NCBI RefSeq assembly: GCF_900167945.1
Contig: NZ_FUZA01000004.1
Location: forward strand, 248,001 to 312,000
Length of the DNA stretch: 64,000 nucleotides
Direction of reading: 5' to 3'
DNA from: Dyadobacter psychrophilus
Lineage (GTDB): Bacteria > Bacteroidota > Bacteroidia > Cytophagales > Spirosomataceae
Shown: piece after piece, positions 25,885 to 34,909 of the stretch
Position numbering within the stretch: the stretch's first letter is position 1
Layout of the letters: the number at the start of each line of letters is the position of its first letter
Notes under the pieces: model-generated
Databases searched by the model: none
Told to the model about the DNA's origin: nothing
Seen by the model: only the letters and a program-made list of their open reading frames with translations
Translations under genes and position numbers: made by a program

Positions 25885-27582
25885 ATGAAAAACTCAAAAG
25901 TTGTTGTTCTGATTGCCGGACTCCTTCTAATTGGATTGGTTCTCCTTTTTTTAAAGAGCTCTTTTTTTTCAAATGCCCCGTCAATGGATAGCAGAGAACC
26001 CAATTTCAGCGAGCCGGTTGTCGGTATTTTCGACAGGAACAATCAATTTCCTGATCTCGGTTCCGACTCTTTTACGCACGTTTCCTGCCAGCTCGATAAG
26101 TCTGTTGATAAGCAAAAGTTGAAAAAGCTGGTTTCAGACTTTGGCAATGCCCAAAATTTGCTGATCACGGTTGAGATGCCGGGCAGGAAGGCAGCTGCGA
26201 CATCCGAAAATGTGCTTAGCGAGGTTTTGGATGGCGATTACGACGCAAAAATTGATGCATTTTGCGAAGCATTAAAAGTGTCCGGAAAAAAGGTCTATGT
26301 GCGCTGGAATCCTGAAATGGAAGTTCCGGTAAAAATTTATCCCTGGCAATATCAGGCTCCTGCGGACTACATTAAAGCTTTCAATCATTTTGCCAAACAA
26401 GCAAAAAAGGCTTTTCCCGGTATTCAGATCGTTTGGGGAGCAGCGGGTTACCCGGGAGCGGACGAATACTATCCCGGGAGCGAAAACGTGGACTTCATGA
26501 CGATCATGCTCAATGGCAAGTCTGAAAAAGAGTCAACAGCATTTCCTGATGTGAAAGATTTGTATACAAACTTGAAACGCAAGATACAGAGAATGCGGGT
26601 GGCCGATAAGCCCATCCTGGTGCTCGCAGCAGGTGATTTGCAAAAAGACGAGGATCTTAAAACACAACTTACAAAGGCAATCAACGAAACAAAGAAGGAA
26701 GCGGTCATTTTGTATTCCGACTTCGATAATGGTAACGCTCTGGCGAACAATGCAAGGACTTCGAAGCCACTTGTCGGTGTTTACGATCCCAAAGAGATAA
26801 TTGTAAAATCCGGGCTGGTGGGTGTCGAGCACATTTTTGTGGATTTAGGGAGTGTGCAGAGCGGACAGTTTGAGCAAGGGTTAAATGCGATTGCTGCACG
26901 CAAGCACGATGCAATCGTTAGCATTGAACCCTGGCGGGACAACAAGTCACGTAAAGATTCGAGTGTCCTTCTGAATGTCATCAACGGCGTTTACGATGCA
27001 GAGTTCAGTGAGATTTACCGTGTTATTGGCAATAGTAAGCAGACAGTGTATCTGAGGTTTGCACACGAAATGGAAATCCCTATTCATCGCTATGCCTGGC
27101 AAAGCCAGGATCCGGTGCTTTACATTAAGGCTTTTCGGTATTTTATGGATTTTAATAAATCAAATGGAAAAAATATTAAAAAGGTCTGGGGTCCCGCTGG
27201 AGACCGTGGCTCTATGGAATGGTGGCCCGGTGCAAAGTATGTTGACTACGTCAGTATCGCCATTTACGGGTTGCCTGATAAAGGCATTACGGACCCCGAG
27301 AAGCAAGAATCATTTGAATCCATATATAATCGAAAGAATCACCGGATGCGCTTCACTGGCAAGCCAATTTTTGTGACCGAATTCGGGGTGAAGGGGCGGG
27401 AGGAATATCAGGCAAAATGGATGAAAAATGCGGCACGCGTTATCAATACGCACAAAGAGATTTTCGGAGTTTGTTATTTTAATCTTGAAGATAACCCAAA
27501 AGTCTGGGGGGACATTCCAGCACCTGATTGGAGCCTTAGCAAAGCGACTTTCAGCGGTTTTGTGGATGCATTACAGGAGTAA
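25885..27582 (+). CDS. Two-domain GH26-like protein, first domain degenerate
   Basis: A 565-residue membrane-anchored protein (hydrophobic residues 6-24). Residues about 42-285 and 295-565 are two copies of a beta-mannanase-like (GH26) barrel that align with each other: VYVRWNPEMEVPVKIYPWQ (138-156) against VYLRFAHEMEIPIHRYAWQ (388-406), and IVWGAAGYPGADEYYPG against KVWGPAGDRGSMEWWPG. The second copy keeps the acid/base pair H394-E395 and the nucleophile E499 in FVTEFG. The first keeps E144 but has LVLAAG where the nucleophile should be. It probably cuts a beta-linked glycan, with the first domain as a binding module. It converges on the GT2 synthase gene, 21 nt away. Confidence 0.82.
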   Translation: MKNSKVVVLIAGLLLIGLVLLFLKSSFFSNAPSMDSREPNFSEPVVGIFDRNNQFPDLGSDSFTHVSCQLDKSVDKQKLKKLVSDFGNAQNLLITVEMPGRKAAATSENVLSEVLDGDYDAKIDAFCEALKVSGKKVYVRWNPEMEVPVKIYPWQYQAPADYIKAFNHFAKQAKKAFPGIQIVWGAAGYPGADEYYPGSENVDFMTIMLNGKSEKESTAFPDVKDLYTNLKRKIQRMRVADKPILVLAAGDLQKDEDLKTQLTKAINETKKEAVILYSDFDNGNALANNARTSKPLVGVYDPKEIIVKSGLVGVEHIFVDLGSVQSGQFEQGLNAIAARKHDAIVSIEPWRDNKSRKDSSVLLNVINGVYDAEFSEIYRVIGNSKQTVYLRFAHEMEIPIHRYAWQSQDPVLYIKAFRYFMDFNKSNGKNIKKVWGPAGDRGSMEWWPGAKYVDYVSIAIYGLPDKGITDPEKQESFESIYNRKNHRMRFTGKPIFVTEFGVKGREEYQAKWMKNAARVINTHKEIFGVCYFNLEDNPKVWGDIPAPDWSLSKATFSGFVDALQE

Positions 27583-27603
27583 CATTGAAATATTCCGGTG
27601 CGA

Positions 27604-30600
27604 TTACGGTGACAGGGGCGTGTTAAGCGGAGAGTTGACAACGTCCAGAATCGTTTCGCCTTTCATCACGAACAAATAAAGCCGGTAACTTTCCGGACTG
27701 TAAGGAATCTGCAATGTCACGTCCGGCCCGGTTCCGAGCTCGGTTATGGCGAGCGGATTTGTTAGATAATCTATTTGTACCAATTTCCATTCAAAAGTCA
27801 GGTCTGCGGATGATTTATTGGCGAGAATCCATTGTCCGTTTTGCTGAATGATTGCGTGGAAGTCAAGTGAAAGGTCGGGGAATATTCCTGTTGCCGGTTT
27901 TAAAATCCTGACTTTTGGAATTATGCCCGGCGCCCTGCCATGATTCCAGACAGATGCAAGTTTGAAAAAAGTGTTTTTATATCTTCCGGTCTGATCTTTC
28001 AATGCATCAAAGCTAACGCGATCAGATGATTGTGTATCCTGCCAATTGGATATAAAAACACCACCGGAAAATTCCTCAAGCTGCTGATAAGCGGGAACGC
28101 CCATGTAACTTATGAAGTGGGGGAAATCCAGCTCTTTGTATTGGAAATCAGTATTGTCATTGATTATCAAACCATAAGAAGCAATTTCCGGGATTACTGT
28201 TTGTATTCTCTTAACCAGTTCAGGCATTGATTCCGTTGCTTCCACGTCGATGGTCACCGGTCGACTTGGATCCACTTCCTTCATTTTTTTAATCAAATTC
28301 TGCAACCAGATCAGGTAACTGTCCCGTTGATACATCAGTATGGGCTGCTGATAATGATGCGCAATTTTTTGAAAAACCGGGTTCCCGATATTCCAGGCAA
28401 CGATTCGTTCATTATCCTTGTGTTTTTGAACAGTACTGATGATCGACTTTGAAACGGCTGCGAGTGTCTCCTTATCAAAACTGAAATTCAATGTATCCGA
28501 GACCCAGAAGCCATAGTGGATGCTCAGATTCTGCTCTTTGGCGGTTTTCAGAATGTTGTGATCATAAAAACTTGGCCCATAAACCTTGACTGTGTTAATC
28601 CCAATTTTCTTCATTTCTGCAAAATCTTCCAGAAGCTCCTTTTTCTTAAAAGCCCGGTAGCTTTTCGCCCAACCCGCTCCTTTGAGGTAATTAATGCCTT
28701 TTGTGTCTTTGAAAAATGTGCCTTCCTGAGCGGCAGGCTTCACCGGTTGAGGAAAAACAGATAATTTTGGAACCGCTGTTCTGGAAACGACTTTTTGGTT
28801 TTGATCATGAGAGGATTCACTGGGATTATAGGTGTCAAAACCCTCAGGCGCCCACACATGATGCATCCAGACTACATTATATGCTCCATGATCATTAAAT
28901 AACCCGTTTAGATGTTTCCAGGCCTCCCCGAATTGTTCAGGGGCAATTCCTTTTGTACTGTCCCGTGTTGCAGCATTGCTGACCATTGAGGCAAAATGTA
29001 TAAAAACGGGGCGATGCAGCGCTTTAAGTTGCATTGCTAACTCTATCATTCGTGTGTCAGAACTGCCATTTAAGATGTTTTCATAAAACGCATCTTCTGC
29101 AATGTTCAAATTGAGAACCGGATAGAGTCCGGCTTGATAAGCTGAGTCCACTTGCGGCATTGGCAACTTGATATGCGTATCATTTTTCCATGTAATGGCA
29201 ATGGGGAAGAAGCGCAGCGGAATATCTGTTTTCTTGTCGGCGTGCCTGATAATCTCGCCAGGCAGCAAGTCGAATCTCGCATTATAAATCCAGATAGACA
29301 GCAACAAAATGGTGATCACCATGGCCGTGTTCCGCAATCCTGTGTAAAGATGGTGCCTGAAAATCCATAAAAGGCCTTTGAGCACTTTCAGCCTTTTCAT
29401 TGCGGCATCGAGCAACGGATGGTGTGAACGCAGTATCCTGAATTGTTGCTGCCTGCTTGCCGCGATTGTAAAACACATAAAAAAGCAGTTCAGCGCCGCG
29501 AAAGCCGCCATGATCAAATTGTACGGATTCCAGTCGGTAAGCAATCCATAGGCGATTGCCGCAATGGAAAGGGCAAGGATAATCAGGTTTGGGATGTTAA
29601 GCGGCCAGTTGTTCGCTTCATTTCCGTCCTTGGGCGTTGGGACGTACGGCACTTTTTTGCCAATAATAGTATAAACAAGGCCGAGTATGAATATCCACCA
29701 GGTCCCGATCAACAGCAATCCTCCGACCATATGAAAACCCCTTTCGTCGTCTTCCATGACCCACCATTGCACGAAATGCCGGATCAGGACAAGGGCTGTG
29801 ATCAATGGAAACACTGCCTGGCCAAAGTCAAATATGTCGAATTGCATGGGGCTCAGGCCGAAAAAGAGCGATATTATCGGGATCAGGAAATTGATCAAAA
29901 AGATGATTCCCGACAAATAATGCATTGGGATGAGGCCATAATGTAATCTTTGTCGCCAGGTAAATTGGCTGAAAAGCTTGGGATAAACATGAACCAGCAA
30001 GTCGAAAACTCCTCTCGACCATTTTAATTGTTGTTTATAATAAGCTGATAATGTGGAAGGGACAAGTCCGCGCGCTAAGACTTCGGGCACATATACCGAT
30101 TTCCAGCCTTTCGCATGCAGTTGCATGGATGTATGCATATCCTCTGCGAGGCCGGCAGCATGTCCGCCAATGGAATCGAGCGCCGTGCGACGAAATGTAC
30201 AGTTTGCACCAATGGCCAGGACGGTCCCATACTTGTTCATGGTCATCATCATGGGGCCGTAAAACTGGTAAGTCTGCTGTGCCGCGCCCTTCGCTATCAA
30301 ACTTTCGTTGCTGTTTTTATAAGCCTGCACGACCTGCACATAGCCAATTTCGGGGTTATTGAAATGCGAAACGATAGGGTCCAGAAACTCCGGAAAAGGA
30401 ACATGATCGGGATCCAGGACGACGCATAATTCGCCGGATGACTGCCGCAACGCGTTGTTGATGTTCCCTGCTTTTGCATCTTTCTTATCCGTGCGGGTAA
30501 TGTGGTGCACACCAAGATCTTTGCAAACTTGTTTAAGATAAGCATCGTCAGCTTCATCACAGAGATAGGTTTCATGCGGATAATTGATCGCCTTAATAGC

Positions 30601-30915
30601 TGTAAGCGTTTCAATGATCATTTCATAAGGTTCTCCTGGACAGAATGTTGTGAATATGTCAACCGTAAAATCCCGGACGAACGGAGGCGTTTTGGGAACG
30701 ATAATGTGCAGATAATGATACCATTCGTAAAGCAGTTTCAGGCAACTAAAAACAAATGTTGTGAGCAGCATCCAGTAAAGTGGTGCATAACCTCTGACAG
30801 ATTTGGCAAATACGCTATTGAGGAAAAAGGCGATCGCCACGCACCCGATCACAATCATGATGTGCAGGGTGATCCGCTCTATACGGGTAGGAGGCTTGAC
30901 GGATATCCTTTTCAT
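27604..30915 (-). CDS. GT2 processive glycan synthase fused to inactive glycosidase-like modules
   Basis: A 1103-residue inner-membrane protein. Two membrane helices (about 13-34, 44-63) precede a cellulose synthase-like GT2 domain with D120, DPD at 168-170, the acceptor-site ED at 258-259 and QQLKW at 295-299. Five or six further helices follow (about 330-545). The periplasmic remainder has a GH26-like part (about 585-700) and a GH2/GH5-like barrel (about 735-1000). In the first the expected H-E pair reads S643-M644; in the second the acid/base site reads WNIGNP (about 841-846) where an active enzyme has GNE, and the nucleophile position reads ISNWQD. Both therefore look catalytically dead. 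No PilZ domain is seen. The polymer made is not known. Confidence 0.85.
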   Translation of the reverse strand: MKRISVKPPTRIERITLHIMIVIGCVAIAFFLNSVFAKSVRGYAPLYWMLLTTFVFSCLKLLYEWYHYLHIIVPKTPPFVRDFTVDIFTTFCPGEPYEMIIETLTAIKAINYPHETYLCDEADDAYLKQVCKDLGVHHITRTDKKDAKAGNINNALRQSSGELCVVLDPDHVPFPEFLDPIVSHFNNPEIGYVQVVQAYKNSNESLIAKGAAQQTYQFYGPMMMTMNKYGTVLAIGANCTFRRTALDSIGGHAAGLAEDMHTSMQLHAKGWKSVYVPEVLARGLVPSTLSAYYKQQLKWSRGVFDLLVHVYPKLFSQFTWRQRLHYGLIPMHYLSGIIFLINFLIPIISLFFGLSPMQFDIFDFGQAVFPLITALVLIRHFVQWWVMEDDERGFHMVGGLLLIGTWWIFILGLVYTIIGKKVPYVPTPKDGNEANNWPLNIPNLIILALSIAAIAYGLLTDWNPYNLIMAAFAALNCFFMCFTIAASRQQQFRILRSHHPLLDAAMKRLKVLKGLLWIFRHHLYTGLRNTAMVITILLLSIWIYNARFDLLPGEIIRHADKKTDIPLRFFPIAITWKNDTHIKLPMPQVDSAYQAGLYPVLNLNIAEDAFYENILNGSSDTRMIELAMQLKALHRPVFIHFASMVSNAATRDSTKGIAPEQFGEAWKHLNGLFNDHGAYNVVWMHHVWAPEGFDTYNPSESSHDQNQKVVSRTAVPKLSVFPQPVKPAAQEGTFFKDTKGINYLKGAGWAKSYRAFKKKELLEDFAEMKKIGINTVKVYGPSFYDHNILKTAKEQNLSIHYGFWVSDTLNFSFDKETLAAVSKSIISTVQKHKDNERIVAWNIGNPVFQKIAHHYQQPILMYQRDSYLIWLQNLIKKMKEVDPSRPVTIDVEATESMPELVKRIQTVIPEIASYGLIINDNTDFQYKELDFPHFISYMGVPAYQQLEEFSGGVFISNWQDTQSSDRVSFDALKDQTGRYKNTFFKLASVWNHGRAPGIIPKVRILKPATGIFPDLSLDFHAIIQQNGQWILANKSSADLTFEWKLVQIDYLTNPLAITELGTGPDVTLQIPYSPESYRLYLFVMKGETILDVVNSPLNTPLSP

Positions 30916-32228
30916 TTGTCGCTCACCACATAAAATGGCGTGTTACAAGTGGCGAAATTGCCATTTTTGCCTGAAATTTTAGCGAAAATCCGATATGGCC
31001 CTTCCTCCGAAGGTGACTGGAAGCGTGTGGTTAACGACCTTCCTTCGCTGTAAAGACTGTCGATCGCAGCCAGTTCTTTTGTGCTGTTCTGATGATTTTT
31101 TTTATACCAATCCTCTCGGAATATTTTCCATTCGACTGATTTAATGCTGTCCGAATTAAACATTACCACCTGACCGTCAAGAGCTTCCCCCGGATTTACC
31201 ATCACATTATCGGCGGCCCCTTTTTTATTGAGAAGCATGTATTTAACGGCGGGATAATGTTCCTTCACAGCCTGATTGGTCCATAAATACTGCATGATAG
31301 CCACAGGCTCGGAAGCAGCCCCAGACTCATCAAACATGCTGAACCAGGTATTTGTGGTTTCCTGCTTATTACCCCAAAAAAAGGCAAAGCTTCCCAGGAA
31401 CCGGGGATCTTCGACGGGCATTTTTTCCTGGTAACGCCGCAGATAAACGTCGGCCTTTTTTTTGCTTGGATGTTCTATGAAAGCACCCCAGGCCGTCTGC
31501 AAACTTCCTGTCCAGGGGCCGTCCGTTCCCCATTCAAGAAGCATATAGGGCCCGTCCCAAAACCAGGAAATAGCTTTCAGGTCGTCTCGAAATGAATCCA
31601 GCAGGTTGAAAATGTTGAATGAAATGACATCAATATCGCAGCGTAATTTGATGTTTGCAATGTATTTGGTATTGAAATTAAGGACAGTTGTGGTGATCGG
31701 GTGATCCGGATCGGTGCTGCGAATCATGTCGGTAAGCGCATTGAATCCTTTATAGAAATTGTTATAGGCAGGCTTGGAAGGAAAATCAAGCTCATTGCCG
31801 ACGCACCACATCAGAAGCGCAGGATGATTTTTATGTCTGTTAACCAGCGACTTAAATGCAGAAAGTTGTTGCGCAGTCTTGTCAGGATTATCATATAGCG
31901 ACATTTGATCGCTATTCTGGATGGGAAGTCCTGCAATGATGGCAATGTTATTTGCATGAGCGCTGTCCAGCACCTGCATCAGGTTGGTAGTGTCCCAGAT
32001 CCGCAAACAGTTTCCTCCCGATTGTGCCAGTTTTCGAAAATGAGTGTCACCGCTAGCGCCTTTAATAAGGAACGTTTCTCTGTTTCGCAAAATCCTATAA
32101 CCGCCTCCGGCTTTCACAATCTGCACTTTTGCATATGACCGGTCCCTTTCGCGCGTACAGCCGGAAAGGAACAATATTCCCCATAAGCAACAATAGATGG
32201 TTTTAAAAACAATATTTCTTCCTGGCAA
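30912..32228 (-). CDS. GH2/GH5-like glycoside hydrolase lipoprotein
   Basis: A 438-residue lipoprotein (lipobox LSGC, Cys24) with a TIM-barrel glycosidase domain of the GH2 C-terminal type. The acid/base is E146 in WCVGNELDF and the nucleophile E232 in MLLEWGTDGPW, both in the expected strands. An N-terminal SGDTHFRKLAQSGGNCLRIWD (about 59-79) matches the first barrel strand of GH2, and a beta domain closes the protein (about 355-438). The stop codon region overlaps the start of the GT2 synthase by 4 nt (ATGA), so the two are translationally coupled and probably work on the same polymer. It has no N-terminal sugar-binding domain of classical GH2. Confidence 0.83.
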   Translation of the reverse strand: MPGRNIVFKTIYCCLWGILFLSGCTRERDRSYAKVQIVKAGGGYRILRNRETFLIKGASGDTHFRKLAQSGGNCLRIWDTTNLMQVLDSAHANNIAIIAGLPIQNSDQMSLYDNPDKTAQQLSAFKSLVNRHKNHPALLMWCVGNELDFPSKPAYNNFYKGFNALTDMIRSTDPDHPITTTVLNFNTKYIANIKLRCDIDVISFNIFNLLDSFRDDLKAISWFWDGPYMLLEWGTDGPWTGSLQTAWGAFIEHPSKKKADVYLRRYQEKMPVEDPRFLGSFAFFWGNKQETTNTWFSMFDESGAASEPVAIMQYLWTNQAVKEHYPAVKYMLLNKKGAADNVMVNPGEALDGQVVMFNSDSIKSVEWKIFREDWYKKNHQNSTKELAAIDSLYSEGRSLTTRFQSPSEEGPYRIFAKISGKNGNFATCNTPFYVVSDK

Positions 32229-32422
32229 AATGAAGAGACGGGTGAAAAGGGGGAACGACCGAGATAGAGAAAGAGCTAAATAACGGAAAAACAGTTAAAT
32301 ATAAAAGCGTTGTGCTTATCATAATTGTTGTAACTCCTATTTTAATTAAACAGTTAAAAAGCAGTTACGAATTGCTTTTGACTTTGGCTCAACGCCATTT
32401 ACTTAACGTTCATAAAAAATCC

Positions 32423-33169
32423 ATGCAAACCGGTTTCAATTCACAAGTTGCAATTATTACAGGAGCTGCCTCCGGCTTAGGACTCGTGATTGCCCATAAA
32501 TTGTTAAATGAGGGGGCTTTTGTAGGCCTGTTTGATTTAAACACCGCAGCCCTTCGGAAAGAGTTTATTGGTAATCCCGACAAGGAAGAGTTTGTCAGCG
32601 TTGACGTTACCGATCAGGAAATGGTGGAAAAGGCTGTGGAACAGGTCATCGGACGTTTTGGGAAAGTTGACATTCTGATTAATTGCGCAGGCATTACGGG
32701 CGCTACAAATGTGAAAAGTCACGAAGTGAACACGGACAACATTAAAAAAGTGTTTGATATCAATTTCATGGGCAGTTTTTACACTTCGAAAGCCGTTTTG
32801 CCGTACATGCTGGCCAATCACTACGGCCGGATCTTGCACATTGCCTCCATTGCCGGCAAGGAGGGAAATGCAGGGATGCTGGCCTATTCTGCTTCCAAGG
32901 CCGCTGTTATCGGCATGACCAAAGTGCAGGGAAAAGAATATGCAGAGACCGGGATAACGATTAACGCATTGGCGCCAGCTGTTATTGAAACGCCTCTCGT
33001 GCACGCTATGCCAGATACGCAGGTGAAATACATGACGGACAAAATTCCCATGCGACGCTGCGGAACGCTCGAAGAAGCCGCGAATATGGCCGCGTTCATT
33101 GTTTCCGCAGAGAACAGTTTTACCACCGGCTTTACATTCGACCTTTCGGGAGGAAGGGCCACTTACTGA
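32423..33169 (+). CDS. SDR family oxidoreductase, FabG-like
   Basis: A 248-residue short-chain dehydrogenase with the cofactor motif AIITGAASGLGL, NCAGITGAT (about 88-96), catalytic Ser in HIASIAGKEG and YSASK (Tyr and Lys) near residue 156. The C-terminal DLSGGRATY is usual. An in-frame start 111 nt upstream would add 37 residues outside the family, so the ATG at 32423 is chosen. FabG-like SDRs of this kind reduce 3-keto acyl or sugar-type substrates with NAD(P)H; this one cannot be assigned. Its end overlaps the convergent cupin gene by 7 nt. Confidence 0.9.
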   Translation: MQTGFNSQVAIITGAASGLGLVIAHKLLNEGAFVGLFDLNTAALRKEFIGNPDKEEFVSVDVTDQEMVEKAVEQVIGRFGKVDILINCAGITGATNVKSHEVNTDNIKKVFDINFMGSFYTSKAVLPYMLANHYGRILHIASIAGKEGNAGMLAYSASKAAVIGMTKVQGKEYAETGITINALAPAVIETPLVHAMPDTQVKYMTDKIPMRRCGTLEEAANMAAFIVSAENSFTTGFTFDLSGGRATY

Positions 33170-33501
33170 TTTTTTTCCAGCTCAATAAAATCTTCTCGAA
33201 CCGGCGTAAAGCAATCGATCACTTTGCATTGCGTATGGGCAACAGCGGAATGCGGTGCGTGCGAAGGAATGTAAGCGGTCATGCCTTTTGTCAAAAGCAT
33301 TTTTTCGCCATTAATGTCAAATTCCAGCTCACCTTCCAGCACATGGCACCATTGCTCGTGGTGGTGGCTGTGTTCGGGCAGAACGGTGCCGTTATCAATC
33401 GTGAAATGGCCGAAAGTCATTTTGTCTGAGTGTGAGAGCGTTCCGTGGATGCCGTCCCAGATTTTCACGTGTTTATTGGTATTAAAATTAACAAAAGGCA
33501 T
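33163..33501 (-). CDS. Cupin domain protein
   Basis: A 112-residue single-cupin protein. The two metal motifs are present: LPEHSHHHEQWCHVLEGELEF (about residues 39-59) and MTAYIPSHAPHSAVAH (about 73-88). The longer frame from 33546 adds 15 residues not seen in the family, so the ATG at 33501 (MPFVNFNTNKHVKIWDG) is preferred. Such proteins bind a divalent metal and often act as sugar or keto-acid isomerases or as sensors; function is unassigned. It converges on the SDR gene with an overlap of 7 nt. Confidence 0.85.
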   Translation of the reverse strand: MPFVNFNTNKHVKIWDGIHGTLSHSDKMTFGHFTIDNGTVLPEHSHHHEQWCHVLEGELEFDINGEKMLLTKGMTAYIPSHAPHSAVAHTQCKVIDCFTPVREDFIELEKNQ

Positions 33502-33560
33502 AGTAATGTTTGAATAAGCTTGAAAATGGAATTTAAAAATAATCAAAACGCAATGAGCTG

Positions 33561-33591
33561 TTTGCTATTCCTATTGCTTTTTATACATTTG
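33561..33591 (+). promoter_or_regulatory. Promoter of the small membrane protein gene at 33623
   Basis: TTTG (33561-33564), 19-nt spacer, TACATTTG (33584-33591): exact match to both consensus boxes at the preferred distance. The predicted start (about 33598) is 25 nt before the TTG start codon and supports that start. Confidence 0.75.
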
Positions 33592-33622
33592 CATATTCCG
33601 ACCGAATTTTAATATTACAACA

Positions 33623-34177
33623 TTGCGCAGGATTTTATCCATATTGCTTTTGGGGTTGCTGCTTTACAACATGGTGGGCTATTCGATAGTTTACCTGTCG
33701 GAAGAAACGCACACCATCAGCGAGCGCGGCAAAGACCTTATTCAGCAGTCGGACAATTCGCAGGACATTGTGATTAAAGTGCCCGTTGCGGTTCCCTATC
33801 AGACCAACTGGGATGCACCGGAGCAAGTAGAAGGCCAGATTTTGCATGAAGGCCAATATTATCAGATGAAAAGCCGCCAGCTGATCAACGACACGATGTA
33901 TGTGCATTGCGAATACGACCAGACTGCACGCGAAAAGTTCAGCGACCTTGCTTCAAAAATTAACGATCAGGTTACTGGAAATGCAAGTGATCAGCAGAAA
34001 GATCAGCATTCCAACATTCTCAAGAACTTTGTAAAAGAATACATGTCCCAGGACAGGAAACATGTGTTTTATTTGCTTGAATGGGCGCCAGCCCAGGAAG
34101 TTGCCGTTTCACAGGTGCAGCTTCATTTTTCAGAAAGACAATTTACCATTCCTTCGCCGCCACCCGATCTGGCTTAG
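33623..34177 (+). CDS. Membrane-anchored or secreted protein of unknown function
   Basis: A 184-residue protein with TTG start and an N-terminal hydrophobic segment (LSILLLGLLLYNMVGYSIVYL, split by a few polar residues), then a mostly polar periplasmic region: VPVAVPYQTNWDAPEQVEGQ and a Pro-rich end PSPPPDLA. No catalytic motif is recognised. An ATG at 33671 would remove most of the anchor, so the TTG is preferred, supported by the promoter position. It belongs to no operon; the next gene is 144 nt downstream. Confidence 0.6.
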   Translation: MRRILSILLLGLLLYNMVGYSIVYLSEETHTISERGKDLIQQSDNSQDIVIKVPVAVPYQTNWDAPEQVEGQILHEGQYYQMKSRQLINDTMYVHCEYDQTAREKFSDLASKINDQVTGNASDQQKDQHSNILKNFVKEYMSQDRKHVFYLLEWAPAQEVAVSQVQLHFSERQFTIPSPPPDLA

Positions 34178-34321
34178 TAACATAATTTCATTTTCTCCTT
34201 TTTGACCGCATTTCCATCGAAATGTTGTGTTCAGCTTGAACTGAAAATCAGCGCTTGTTAGCTATTTCGTTCAATTTGAATCAGGAGAAGAAATCTTTTT
34301 ACTACAACAGATTTTTTCCAA

Positions 34322-34879
34322 ATGGCGCATATCACATTGCCGGATGAATCCCTTCCCGGGATCGTCGGCTTATTCAATTTCCGTCCCGAAACGGCTTCGT
34401 CGCTTCGCTGGCTTGCCGACACGCTGCTGAGAGGCGAGTCGCCACTTACCAGTGGCGAGCGCGAACTCATTGCCGCTTACGTTTCCCACCTCAACGACTG
34501 CACGTTTTGCCATATGTCGCATGCTTCGGCTGCAATGGCGCATTTGTCGTGTGATCTGGAACAAATCGCAGACATCCGAAATGGTTTTCAGGAAATTCCT
34601 GTCACCCCAAAACTGCGTGCATTGCATCGTATAGCGGCCAAAGTGCAGAAAAGCGGGAAGGAAGTTTCGGCAGAAGACGTTGCCGCGGCTCGTGCCGAAG
34701 GAGCCATCGACCGCGAAATCCACGACACGGTTTTGATTGCAGCATCATTCTGCATGTTCAACCGCTATGTGGATGGACTGGGTACCTGGGCGCCTCAGGA
34801 AAACGAGGATTACCGTGCAATGGGGCAACGTATGGCCTTCCAGGGTTACATTCATGCCGTTACGCAGGCAGCTGAATAA
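34322..34879 (+). CDS. AhpD-like carboxymuconolactone decarboxylase family protein (first copy)
   Basis: A 185-residue all-helical protein with the alkylhydroperoxidase D motif E-x11-C-x2-C-x3-H: E, then LIAAYVSHLND, then CTFCHMSH (about residues 50-67). The two cysteines and histidine form the peroxidase and disulfide-relay centre in AhpD. No signal peptide is present. It is the first gene of a cluster with a paralogue (34910), a TonB receptor and an MFS transporter, with gaps of 10-31 nt. Members next to transporters may detoxify peroxide or act on the transported compound; the substrate is unknown. Confidence 0.87.
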   Translation: MAHITLPDESLPGIVGLFNFRPETASSLRWLADTLLRGESPLTSGERELIAAYVSHLNDCTFCHMSHASAAMAHLSCDLEQIADIRNGFQEIPVTPKLRALHRIAAKVQKSGKEVSAEDVAAARAEGAIDREIHDTVLIAASFCMFNRYVDGLGTWAPQENEDYRAMGQRMAFQGYIHAVTQAAE

Positions 34880-34909
34880 TTTTTCCAAAATCATTTTCAA
34901 AACATAGCA

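Noticed and set aside
29443-29946. Open frame of 167 codons on the plus strand inside the GT2 synthase gene
   Set aside because: It lies wholly antisense to a gene with clear catalytic motifs and has no recognisable domain, so it is a shadow frame.
32312-32422. Longer start for the SDR protein
   Set aside because: The extra 37 residues lie ahead of the normal family start and look like intergenic sequence.
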